Below are positions 10,732 through 18,534 of a stretch of DNA of 64,000 nucleotides, in pieces. Made by a program: the position numbers and the translations under genes. The DNA comes from an uncultured Lachnospiraceae bacterium. Lineage in GTDB: Bacteria > Bacillota > Clostridia > Lachnospirales > Lachnospiraceae. The stretch covers positions 1-64,000 of the forward strand of contig CANPZE010000005.1 in assembly GCA_947589315.1 (NCBI GenBank). The letters are read 5' to 3'. How positions within the stretch are numbered: position 1 is the first letter of the stretch; the number at the start of each line of letters is the position of its first letter. Under the pieces are notes generated by a model. It searched no databases, was not told the origin of the DNA, and worked only from the letters and a program-made list of their open reading frames with translations.

Positions 10732-12108
10732 TTATCTATCCACCCTGGGAAGGCGGTCCAGGCTTTTTTTCAGGTCTTCATCGGTAGGAATATAATCTGT
10801 CATATCGCCGTCATTAAATTTCTGGTAAGCCACCATATCAAAATAACCTGTTCCGGTCAGCCCAAAGACGATCGTCTTCTCTTCTCCGGTCTCTTTGCAG
10901 CGCAGCGCTTCATCAATGGCTACCCGGATCGCATGGCTGCTCTCGGGGGCGGGAAGGATTCCCTCAATTCTTGCAAACTGCTGCGCCGCTTCAAAGACTG
11001 CCGTCTGCTCTACGGAGCGGGCTTCCATATATCCATCATCATATAATTGCGACAGCACAGAACTCATTCCATGATAGCGCAATCCTCCTGCGTGATTGGC
11101 GGACGGAATGAAGCCGCTGCCCAGTGTATACATTTTGGCCAGAGGGCATACCATTCCGGTATCACAGAAGTCGTATGCATATTTTCCCCGGGTCAGGCTG
11201 GGGCAGGACGCCGGTTCTACTGCTATGATCTGATACTTTCTATCTCCCCGGAGCATTTCTCCCACAAAGGGAGATACCAGCCCTCCCAGGTTGGAACCTC
11301 CTCCCGCGCATCCGATAATGATGTCCGGTACGATCCCATATTTATCCAGTGCGATCTTGGTCTCCAGACCGATCACGGTCTGATGGAGCAGTACCTGGGA
11401 CAAAACGCTTCCCAGAACATAACGGTAGCCTTCCGTACTGGTAGCTGCCTCAACTGCCTCAGATATGGCGCAGCCCAGGCTTCCAGTGGTGTCGGGATGT
11501 TCTGCCAGGATTTTCCTTCCCACCTGGGTCGTGTCCGAGGGGGAAGGGGTCACACTGGCGCCATAGGTCCGCATTACCTCCCTCCGGAAGGGTTTCTGCT
11601 CATAGGAGCATTTTACCATATAGACTTTACAGTCTAAGTCAAAATAAGCGCAGGCCATGGAAAGGGCTGTGCCCCACTGCCCGGCTCCAGTCTCTGTCGT
11701 CACGCCCTTTAACCCCTGCTTCTTGGCATAATATGCCTGGGCAATGGCAGAGTTTAATTTGTGGCTGCCGCTGGTATTGTTTCCCTCAAATTTATAATAG
11801 ATCTTAGCCGGCGTGTCCAGCTTCTTTTCCAGGCAATAGGCCCGGGTCAGCGGAGAGGGCCGATACATCCTGTAAAAGCTCTGGATTTCCTCCGGTATGT
11901 CAAAATATGGCGTGGTATCGTCCAGCTCCTGCTTTGCCAGTTCAGTACAAAATACCTGTTCCAGCTCTGCCAGCGTCATAGGCTCCAGGGTGGCCGGATT
12001 CAGCAGCGGCGCAGGCTTATTCTTCATATCTGCCCGCACGTTATACCACTGCTTGGGCATCTCCTCCTCTTCCAGGTAAATTTTATAAGGAATCTCTCTC
12101 TTTGCCAT
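10732..12108 (-). CDS. TrpB2-type tryptophan synthase beta-like protein
   Basis: The 458-residue protein is a PLP enzyme of the TrpB2 branch (TrpB-like, longer than the trp-operon TrpB). The PLP lysine lies in NTSGSHKLNSA, and the phosphate-binding loop is CAGGGSN. TrpB2 enzymes can make tryptophan from indole and serine without a tight TrpA partner, and are thought to salvage indole. The start MAKREI has AAAGGAGAGG upstream. A normal trpB lies in the trp operon at 29647-30831, so this strain has both. It follows a DUF1292 gene by 25 bases, and the three genes from 12734 down may form one operon. Confidence 0.93.
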   Translation of the reverse strand: MAKREIPYKIYLEEEEMPKQWYNVRADMKNKPAPLLNPATLEPMTLAELEQVFCTELAKQELDDTTPYFDIPEEIQSFYRMYRPSPLTRAYCLEKKLDTPAKIYYKFEGNNTSGSHKLNSAIAQAYYAKKQGLKGVTTETGAGQWGTALSMACAYFDLDCKVYMVKCSYEQKPFRREVMRTYGASVTPSPSDTTQVGRKILAEHPDTTGSLGCAISEAVEAATSTEGYRYVLGSVLSQVLLHQTVIGLETKIALDKYGIVPDIIIGCAGGGSNLGGLVSPFVGEMLRGDRKYQIIAVEPASCPSLTRGKYAYDFCDTGMVCPLAKMYTLGSGFIPSANHAGGLRYHGMSSVLSQLYDDGYMEARSVEQTAVFEAAQQFARIEGILPAPESSHAIRVAIDEALRCKETGEEKTIVFGLTGTGYFDMVAYQKFNDGDMTDYIPTDEDLKKSLDRLPRVDR

Positions 12109-12133
12109 AGTCTTGTCCTCTCCTTTCGCGGGC

Positions 12134-12439
12134 TTATTCTTCTTCCTTTTCAAAGATACGGTTCCATGCTCTGGTGTCCAGACGCTCTTCATAGGCATCC
12201 GCAGCGGCATCGTACTCTTCTTCCTCTGTGATATCTTCCATTTCAAAGTCATCGTTCCCCAGAGGCTTCAGGCGAAAAACATAATATTCGGCGATCTCTT
12301 CCACATCTGCAGGAATTGCCGCAGCATAGGTCCTTCCATCCACCTCATAGATCTCATCAATATAAAAATCCCTGTCCTGGCCATCCTCGTCTGTCAAGGT
12401 CACCATTGTCTCCTCAAAAGGATATTCTTCACTTGCCAT
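12134..12439 (-). CDS. DUF1292 family protein
   Basis: This acidic 101-residue protein matches the DUF1292 pattern of Firmicutes: a start like MVTLTDEDGQDRDFYI, a central YYVFRLKP and a tail of glutamates. No biochemical role is established for the family. The ATG at 12439 has GGAGG six bases upstream. It overlaps the end of the preceding unknown gene by 11 bases and is followed after 25 bases by trpB2, which indicates translational coupling in one operon. Confidence 0.75.
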   Translation of the reverse strand: MASEEYPFEETMVTLTDEDGQDRDFYIDEIYEVDGRTYAAAIPADVEEIAEYYVFRLKPLGNDDFEMEDITEEEEYDAAADAYEERLDTRAWNRIFEKEEE

Positions 12440-12734
12440 CTTCAGCCTCCAATCTTTCAAACCGCTCCCAGATCTTGTCCTCTCCGCATACATGCTTGGA
12501 GCCATCGGTTTCAATGATAATGTAATCATTCTCCCCAATAAAGGTACGTCCCCTGCGATGGGCTACATACGGACATACCAGACTTCCATCTTCCCGCATG
12601 ACGCGCAGCAGATGTTCCGTAACGATCCATCCCTTGGTCACTACATCTGAAAATAATTCAAAGCCGTCTTCCAGGCCTGAACCTAATTCGTATTTGACTA
12701 CTTCACATTCCAATCCTGCTCTTTTGCATTTCAT
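12429..12734 (-). CDS. Small conserved-looking protein of unknown function
   Basis: I do not recognise this 101-residue protein. It begins MKCKRAGLECEVVKYELG, has no signal peptide or membrane helix, contains four cysteines (two near the N-terminus), and ends in a charged helix KIWERFERLEAEDGK. The ATG has GAGGGAGGG about seven bases upstream, and the frame overlaps the DUF1292 start by 11 bases, so it is very probably translated. It is the first gene of the DUF1292-trpB2 operon. Confidence 0.6.
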   Translation of the reverse strand: MKCKRAGLECEVVKYELGSGLEDGFELFSDVVTKGWIVTEHLLRVMREDGSLVCPYVAHRRGRTFIGENDYIIIETDGSKHVCGEDKIWERFERLEAEDGK

Positions 12735-12858
12735 ACGGATCCCTCCCTCTGCCGTGATGCCAGCGCCATCATGGCGTCTGCCACTGGTTCCAGTCTGATT
12801 GTATCATGAACGGCGAACATTCTCAACTTTCTTTTTTCGGCTTCCCGCCTGTATGGAA

Positions 12859-12894
12859 AATGCCGCCCGGATGAACCTCATCCAACGCGGCATT
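12859..12894 (-). terminator. Two-part hairpin after spoIIID
   Basis: Arms AATGCCGC and GCGGCATT (12859-12866 and 12887-12894) enclose a second stem GGATGA/TCATCC with a 3-base loop. On the minus strand it is followed by only four T. It lies 24 bases after the spoIIID stop and is a plausible terminator for that gene. Confidence 0.6.
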
Positions 12895-12917
12895 CTCTAT
12901 AATATTTTATCTCTCGA

Positions 12918-13214
12918 TCAATGATGTTCCAAATGCAGGTACTTTTCTTTGGTAGCAAGTCCTCCCCGGATGTGCCTCTCTGACTTATTGGTATCCAGTA
13001 CTTTACGGGCCTGGGCTGCCAGCGATGGATTGATCTGAAGGAGACGTTCTGTCACGTCTTTATGTACCGTGCTTTTGCTCACTCCGAATACGGAGGCAGC
13101 CTTCCGCACCGTTGCATTGTTCTCTATCATATACTGGGCAAGCAACACAGCCCTTTCCTCCAGTTTATCTACCGACTTCCCTTTTCCATATTTTTCATAT
13201 ATTGTCTTTTCCAC
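12918..13214 (-). CDS. spoIIID: Sporulation transcription factor SpoIIID
   Basis: The 98-residue protein is SpoIIID, the small DNA-binding regulator that acts in the mother cell during sporulation. The helix-turn-helix VRKAASVFGVSKSTVHKDVT and the basic segment RHIRGGLATKEKYLHL match the family closely. The start is a GTG with AGGAG eight bases upstream. It has an N-terminal extension of about 18 residues (EKTIYEKYGKGKSVDKL) relative to the Bacillus protein. It stands alone, with a hairpin after its stop. It shows the host is a spore former. Confidence 0.93.
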   Translation of the reverse strand: MEKTIYEKYGKGKSVDKLEERAVLLAQYMIENNATVRKAASVFGVSKSTVHKDVTERLLQINPSLAAQARKVLDTNKSERHIRGGLATKEKYLHLEHH

Positions 13215-13280
13215 TGGACTACTCCTGATAACATGTTTACTACATCCTATGCAGGAAAATCCATCTTATTCCAACTTTGC

Positions 13281-14183
13281 TCAGGATCCTACAGTCCCCG
13301 CTGCAATAGCGGCCACGGCCCCGTCTGCCGCCGCTGTGGTCAGCTGGCGCACAGTCTTCGTGCGGCAGTCGCCGGCCGCAAAGATCCCCTCTGCGCTGGT
13401 ATGGCAGTCCTCTCCCGCCACAATATATCCCCCCTCATCCAAATCTACTACTCCGCGGAATGCTTCATTATCCGGCGTCTGTCCTACAGCTATAAAAAGC
13501 CCATCCACAGAAATCTCCCAACGTCCCTTTTCCTGTCCTGTGCCTTCTACGACAATGGAATCCAGCCTGTCCTCTCCCTGCAGCCCTGCCACTATGGAAG
13601 ATAAGATAAATTCCACATTGTCCTTCTTTTTCAGCTCGTCCCAGCGCAGCTGCTCTCCCCGGAAGCTGTCGCGGCGGTGGATCAAATAGACCTTCCGGCA
13701 GATGCCGGCCAGGAAAAAGGCGTCTTCCAAGGCTGTATTCCCGCCGCCTACCACTGCCACAGTCTTGTCTTTATAAAAGAATCCATCGCAGGTGGCGCAG
13801 TAAGAAATCCCCTTGCCGGTGAGCCTCTGTTCCCCTTCCAGGCCCAGTCTCCGGTTCCTTGCGCCGGTGGCCAGGATCACCGCCCGGCAGCCATACTCTC
13901 CCTTTTCTCCCTGCACCAGCTTGGGGACGCCGTCCCGTATTCCGGTTACTTTATCATACACAAATTCTGCCCCCAATTCTTTAGCCTGCTGATAAAGACT
14001 GTTGGCAAATTCATAGCCTGAAATATTGGCGATCCCGGGATAGTTTTCTATCCGGGGGGTATTGATGATCTGCCCGCCATGCACCTTTTCCTCCAACACC
14101 AGCACTGTCTTCCCGGCTCTTCTGCCATAGATTGCAGCAGACATTCCCGCTGTCCCGGCGCCAATGATCACTACATCATACAT
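13281..14183 (-). CDS. trxB: Thioredoxin-disulfide reductase
   Basis: This 300-residue flavoenzyme transfers electrons from NADPH to thioredoxin. It has the FAD loop GAGTAGMSAA near the N-terminus, the redox pair Cys129/Cys132 in CATCDG, the NADPH loop VVGGGNTALEDA and the final FAD motif FAAGDCR. I chose the ATG at 14183 because AAGGAGG sits seven bases upstream. No thioredoxin gene is adjacent. The upstream spmB stop is 98 bases away on the same strand. Confidence 0.94.
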   Translation of the reverse strand: MYDVVIIGAGTAGMSAAIYGRRAGKTVLVLEEKVHGGQIINTPRIENYPGIANISGYEFANSLYQQAKELGAEFVYDKVTGIRDGVPKLVQGEKGEYGCRAVILATGARNRRLGLEGEQRLTGKGISYCATCDGFFYKDKTVAVVGGGNTALEDAFFLAGICRKVYLIHRRDSFRGEQLRWDELKKKDNVEFILSSIVAGLQGEDRLDSIVVEGTGQEKGRWEISVDGLFIAVGQTPDNEAFRGVVDLDEGGYIVAGEDCHTSAEGIFAAGDCRTKTVRQLTTAAADGAVAAIAAGTVGS

Positions 14184-14280
14184 TCCATTTCCTCCTTGCC
14201 TCTCATTGTCCATAGTATCTCTATATTATCAGATCTTATGAGCTCAATCTCTACATATATATCCTATCCCCGGCCTGCTG

Positions 14281-14820
14281 TCAAATATTGCACAAGATCA
14301 CGCTCGCCACAATCCCCGCCGCCGTACAGAGCAACGCCCCGGCCAGCGTCCACCTCATGCCTGTCACGGGAGGATGTTCCTTGTCTCCGGTAGCAATGAA
14401 ATATACGGATATCGTATAAAAAATGGTCTCGGAACAGCTCATTAACAGAGAGGCCAGATACCCCTCGTTAGAATCTGCCCCGAACTCCTTATAAATATCC
14501 AGCAGCAGGCCCGTAGCCGCTGAGGAAGAGACCATTTTGATCAGCGTAAGGGGCACTAAGGCAGACGGAAAATGCAGGCTTTCTGCCACAGGCGCCAAGA
14601 CATCTGCCAGCGTATCCAGCGCCCCCGATGCCCGCAGGATGCCAATGGCCATCATCAGGCCGATTAATGTGGGCAGCACACCGGCTACTACCCGGAAGCC
14701 ATCCGCCGCCCCTTTCGTAAAAGCGTCAAAAATGTCAGTGTGCGTCAATAATCCATATCCTATGATGTAAAAAATAACAAGTGGGATCATAAAGTTAGAA
14801 AGATACAGTAAAAATTCCAT
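14281..14820 (-). CDS. spmB: Spore maturation protein B (SpmB)
   Basis: The 179-residue integral membrane protein resembles SpmB, which with SpmA helps dehydrate the spore core. Recognised features are an N-terminal helix FMIPLVIFYIIGYG, the segment LPTLIGLMMAIGILRASGALD and the helix region SCSETIFYTISVYF. The usual partner spmA is not next to it: upstream is a divergent response regulator and downstream is trxB. The ATG has AAAGGA seven bases upstream. It could be co-transcribed with trxB. Confidence 0.85.
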   Translation of the reverse strand: MEFLLYLSNFMIPLVIFYIIGYGLLTHTDIFDAFTKGAADGFRVVAGVLPTLIGLMMAIGILRASGALDTLADVLAPVAESLHFPSALVPLTLIKMVSSSAATGLLLDIYKEFGADSNEGYLASLLMSCSETIFYTISVYFIATGDKEHPPVTGMRWTLAGALLCTAAGIVASVILCNI

Positions 14821-14925
14821 GGCTATTCCTTTAGCAGTCTATCCCGCCATTTTGTTTAATAGTAATTTATGAATCATATCTCCTTTTTATCCATGATTGT
14901 TTTATAGATTCTGATTCACAGAGTT

Positions 14926-14954
14926 TTGCAATTCGCCGGGATTGGGTATATAAT
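14926..14954 (+). promoter_or_regulatory. Promoter of the AraC-type response regulator
   Basis: TTGCAA (14926-14931), 17-base spacer, TATAAT (14949-14954). The start codon lies about 55 bases downstream, at 15010. Confidence 0.6.
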
Positions 14955-15009
14955 ATTTATAATACATTTATAATGAAAATAGTAGATCGATCAGCCATAG
15001 GAGGAGCCC

Positions 15010-16569
15010 ATGCATACGGTTTTAATCGCAGATGATGAATTGATGATCCGCCAGGGATTAAAATATATTATTGACTGGAAACAATTAGGTTTTTCTATTA
15101 TTGGAGAAGCCGCCAACGGAGAAGATGCGCTGAAGTTTATCCTGGAGCAGCAGCCGGATCTGGCATTGCTGGATATCCGCATGCCCCGGATACTGGGAAT
15201 TGATGTGGTAAAGCAGGCCCGGCAGCAGGGATATACGGGCAAAATCATTATCCTGAGCGGTTTTACTGATTTTGAATATGCCCAGGCCGCTATTAAATAT
15301 GGCGTGAATTATTATCTGACGAAACCTATTGATGAAGAGGAGCTTCTGGAGACGGTGCAGAATATCTGCACTGCCTTTGAAGAGGAGAACCGGGAGTCGG
15401 ATACAATGAACCATTATCTTCAGAAGGCGAAGGGAATGATATTGATCGATATCCTTACCAATCAAGCCTCTTATGACCAGATCAATATTCCGGATATGAA
15501 CCTGGATGCAGAACAGTACCAGGTGGTGATCTATGAAAAGTACAGCCATAATGCTGCTCAGCTTTCCTACCGGTTTTCCGACCTGCTGAAGGTGACGAAT
15601 GAACAGAACAGTTCTTATGAGAGTATCACCATTGACCAGAATGAGGTGCTGCTTCTGAAGGGCGCCTTTACCCTGCAGAAGTTCCAGGAATTTCTGGAGC
15701 ATTATGAAAGGGAGCAAAAGCCCCAGAAGGATTCCCCTCTGGATTCTTTATTCATTACCTATGGAAGGGCGGTAGACTCTCTGGAGGACGTCCATATTTC
15801 CTATGAGGAAGCATTGCGCCTGCTGCAGCGCCGTTTCTTCTGTGAACACCGCCAGCACACCATTGGGTATACCCAGCTTCCCATCATGGACGCCAATTCC
15901 GTATTTCCCCTCACCCAGGATCTTCTGCAGCATTACTGCAAGCAGCTGACAGGATATCTGCAGACTGGCAAACGGAATCAGGTGGCGGAGACGCTTCATG
16001 AGCTGGAGAACCTCCTTTACAATTCCTCGGACGATATCGCCGGAATTAAACTTTTTCTCACGGATCTCTATCTGTCTATCAAGGAAAAGATCACCCATCT
16101 GTACCACAGCGCAGATATTCCCTTTCCGGGCAATGGAGACATTATTGAGTTTATCAACCAGAAATATTACCTGTATGAAATCATCCTGTTCTTTACGGAA
16201 CAATTTGAAATGATCATCCGCTCCATCGGCAACCCCTCCAGCGAAGGGGTCATGGACGATATCATCCGCTATATCGAACACAATTATATGGACAATATCA
16301 AGCTGGAGAATATCGCTCCCCTCTTCGGCTACAACAGCTCCTATCTGGGGAAAATCTTCAGCAAGAAGGTAGGCGAGGGCTTTAATGTCTTTGTAGATAA
16401 AATCCGGATCAAGCATTCCAAAGAGCTTCTCAACAACAGTGACTTGAAGGTATATGAGATCGCAGAAAAGGTAGGGTACCGGAATGTAGATTATTTCCAT
16501 ACTAAATTTAAAAAGTATGTGAACATGAGCCCTGCTGAATATCGAAAACACAGCAAACTGAGTAAATAA
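15010..16569 (+). CDS. Response regulator with AraC-type DNA-binding domain (YesN-like)
   Basis: The 519-residue protein has a receiver domain (residues 1-120) with Asp8, Asp9 and the phospho-acceptor Asp55 (LALLDIRMP), and a conserved lysine in LTKPID. A middle region of about 270 residues has no clear family. The last 100 residues form an AraC-type double helix-turn-helix (YLGKIFSKKVGEGFNVFV, then KVYEIAEKVGYRNVDYFH). YesN-type regulators usually pair with a YesM-type histidine kinase and control sugar-uptake ABC transporters; neither is adjacent, so it is an orphan here. The ATG has AGGAG upstream. Confidence 0.93.
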   Translation: MHTVLIADDELMIRQGLKYIIDWKQLGFSIIGEAANGEDALKFILEQQPDLALLDIRMPRILGIDVVKQARQQGYTGKIIILSGFTDFEYAQAAIKYGVNYYLTKPIDEEELLETVQNICTAFEEENRESDTMNHYLQKAKGMILIDILTNQASYDQINIPDMNLDAEQYQVVIYEKYSHNAAQLSYRFSDLLKVTNEQNSSYESITIDQNEVLLLKGAFTLQKFQEFLEHYEREQKPQKDSPLDSLFITYGRAVDSLEDVHISYEEALRLLQRRFFCEHRQHTIGYTQLPIMDANSVFPLTQDLLQHYCKQLTGYLQTGKRNQVAETLHELENLLYNSSDDIAGIKLFLTDLYLSIKEKITHLYHSADIPFPGNGDIIEFINQKYYLYEIILFFTEQFEMIIRSIGNPSSEGVMDDIIRYIEHNYMDNIKLENIAPLFGYNSSYLGKIFSKKVGEGFNVFVDKIRIKHSKELLNNSDLKVYEIAEKVGYRNVDYFHTKFKKYVNMSPAEYRKHSKLSK

Positions 16570-16638
16570 CTGGCAGTCGCTTTCCGTCAACCCCATCTAT
16601 ATTACAATATCGGCTGCCATGAGAAGGTTATCTATGTC

Positions 16639-17388
16639 TTATGTGAGAAATTCTAATGATTTAAATTCCTGATGGATATACTGCTTCAGATAAGCCTTCA
16701 TAAAAGCTGCCAGTTCCTGCTCGATCTCCGGAGACACCCGAAAAGAATACAGCTTCTCTACAGGACGGCTGAGAATGACCTGGAGGGTATACAAAGCGTC
16801 CTGGCTTAATGTCTGCGGAGGCTCCCGGCGGAGCCGGGCATTCTTATCGGCGCATTCCCGGCATACCAGCCCTCCCTGGGACAGATATACATTTCTTGTC
16901 ATATCCTTCCTCCCGCATTTGATGCAGGCAAACAATTCCAGAGCCTCTCCTTCCAGCTGCATCAGCCGCATTTCATAGACGGTCCGGATCAGAGGCCAGG
17001 AGACCTGTTTTCTGGTAATGGCTTTTAAAGTTATGTAGAGCAGTGTCAGCTCCCCAGGCGCCTCTACATTTTCCCGGGTAAAGTACCGCACCAGTTCCGC
17101 AAAATAGGAAGCATAGCATAAGCCTTGAAAATCTTCTGCAATCTCCTGAAAATAAATTTTGATCTCGGCCGACTGGACATTATAAGAGCTTCTTCCCTCG
17201 TACAGACGGTATGTGCCAAAGGTAAAGGGAATGGCAGACGCAGAAAGGACGCTATTTTGTTTTCTAGCGCCCTGGACGAATGCCGATATCCTTCCCCTCT
17301 CCCGGGTCAGAAGTTCAATCCGCTTATCGTATTCCTTCACCGGTGATGCTGTCAGCACCATGCCGGTCACTGTCACTGTCTCCCTCAT
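16639..17388 (-). CDS. recO: DNA repair protein RecO
   Basis: The 249-residue RecO works with RecR and RecF to load RecA on gapped DNA. The N-terminal OB-fold reads VTGMVLTASPVKEYDKRIELLT, and the zinc-binding part has CIKCG and CREC around residues 152-180. It is the last gene of the M16 peptidase-era-yqzL-recO operon, the same order (era, yqzL, recO) as in Bacillus. Its start overlaps the end of the upstream yqzL-like gene by 65 bases. Confidence 0.95.
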   Translation of the reverse strand: MRETVTVTGMVLTASPVKEYDKRIELLTRERGRISAFVQGARKQNSVLSASAIPFTFGTYRLYEGRSSYNVQSAEIKIYFQEIAEDFQGLCYASYFAELVRYFTRENVEAPGELTLLYITLKAITRKQVSWPLIRTVYEMRLMQLEGEALELFACIKCGRKDMTRNVYLSQGGLVCRECADKNARLRREPPQTLSQDALYTLQVILSRPVEKLYSFRVSPEIEQELAAFMKAYLKQYIHQEFKSLEFLT

Positions 17389-17506
17389 ACCCCTGCCTGC
17401 TCACCGCCTTTGTCTGGTACTCCTGTCCTGATATCTGCTTATAGGCCAGATAATCCTCGATCTTTCCTGTTGCCATAAAGCGTTCCCAGTCTTCTTCCTG
17501 TTCCAT
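17324..17506 (-). CDS. YqzL-like small protein
   Basis: This 60-residue product matches the YqzL pattern at its start: WERFMATGKIEDYLAYKQI corresponds to the W-x-x-F-x-x-TG-x-I-x-x-YL-x-x-K signature. Its place between era and recO is the same as in Bacillus. The ATG has GGAGGGG a few bases upstream. The C-terminal 30 residues overlap recO in another frame and look poorly conserved. The function of the family is unknown. Confidence 0.75.
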   Translation of the reverse strand: MEQEEDWERFMATGKIEDYLAYKQISGQEYQTKAVSRQGYEGDSDSDRHGADSITGEGIR

Positions 17507-17616
17507 CGTGCCCCTCCATCCCTGCGTCCGGCTTTCCCGCCAGACACGTAAAACTTTTATTTCTCTTAGGATGTGTGAAGCCTGATCTTCTTATACTGGT
17601 ATCTTATGGCAGCCTG

Positions 17617-18516
17617 TCAGTCCTCCTGCCGGTAGCCAAAATTCCGAATCTGAAAATCGCTGTCTCTCCAGTCTTTCTTTACCTTGACCCAGAGCTTCAG
17701 ATTCACCTGGCAATCCAGCAATGCCTGGATATCCCTTCTGGCATCGGTGCCAATGCGTTTCAGCATGGCCCCCTGCTTTCCGATAATGATCCCTTTGTGG
17801 GAATTCTTCTCACATATGATTGTGGCGTCAATATCTATCAGCCTTCCTCCCGGCCGTTCTCTCATCTGGTCAATGGCCACAGCAATTCCATGGGGAATCT
17901 CATCGCTGAGATTGCGGAGGGCCTTTTCCCGGATCAGCTCCGCCACGATCTGACGTTCCGGCTGGTCTGTAATGGTGTCCTCATTATAGTACATAGGACC
18001 CTGCTCAAGATATTGGAACATTGTCTTCACTAATTCTTCTGTATTCTCTCCCTTTAACGCAGAGACGGGTATGATTTCCGCAAAGTCCAAAATATCCCGG
18101 TAAGCCGCAATAAAGTTGAGGATTTCCCCCTTTCCTACCGTATCAATCTTGTTAATGACCAGAAATACCGGCGTGGAAATATGCCTCAGCTGCTCTGCAA
18201 TATAACGCTCTCCCGCCCCGATAAAGGTGCTGGGTTCCACCAGCCATAATATGATATCTACTTCTTTTAATGTGCGCTCTGCCACAGAGACCATATACTC
18301 CCCCAGTTTATTCTTGGCCTTATGGATTCCCGGCGTATCCAGGAAAATAATCTGCCCCTCCTCACAGGTATATACCGTCTGGATCCTGTTACGGGTGGTC
18401 TGGGGCTTATTGGAAGTAATCGCAATCTTCTGTCCGATCAATTGATTCATTAATGTAGACTTTCCCACATTGGGCCGTCCGATCAAGGTAACAAAGCCTG
18501 ATTTGAAATTCTTCAT
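17617..18516 (-). CDS. era: GTPase Era
   Basis: Era is an essential GTPase that binds 16S rRNA and assists 30S assembly. The 299-residue product has G1 GRPNVGKST, G3 DTPGIH, G4 NKID and a C-terminal KH domain with GKQGAMLKRIGTDARRDI. I chose the ATG at 18516, which has GGAG six bases upstream; an ATG at 18528 would add four residues. It starts 18 bases after the stop of the M16 peptidase gene. Confidence 0.97.
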   Translation of the reverse strand: MKNFKSGFVTLIGRPNVGKSTLMNQLIGQKIAITSNKPQTTRNRIQTVYTCEEGQIIFLDTPGIHKAKNKLGEYMVSVAERTLKEVDIILWLVEPSTFIGAGERYIAEQLRHISTPVFLVINKIDTVGKGEILNFIAAYRDILDFAEIIPVSALKGENTEELVKTMFQYLEQGPMYYNEDTITDQPERQIVAELIREKALRNLSDEIPHGIAVAIDQMRERPGGRLIDIDATIICEKNSHKGIIIGKQGAMLKRIGTDARRDIQALLDCQVNLKLWVKVKKDWRDSDFQIRNFGYRQED

Positions 18517-18534
18517 CCGTTTCTCCATTCTCGC

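Noticed and set aside
15748..16596. A 282-codon minus-strand frame across the AraC-type regulator
   Set aside because: It is antisense to a well supported regulator and shows no domain.
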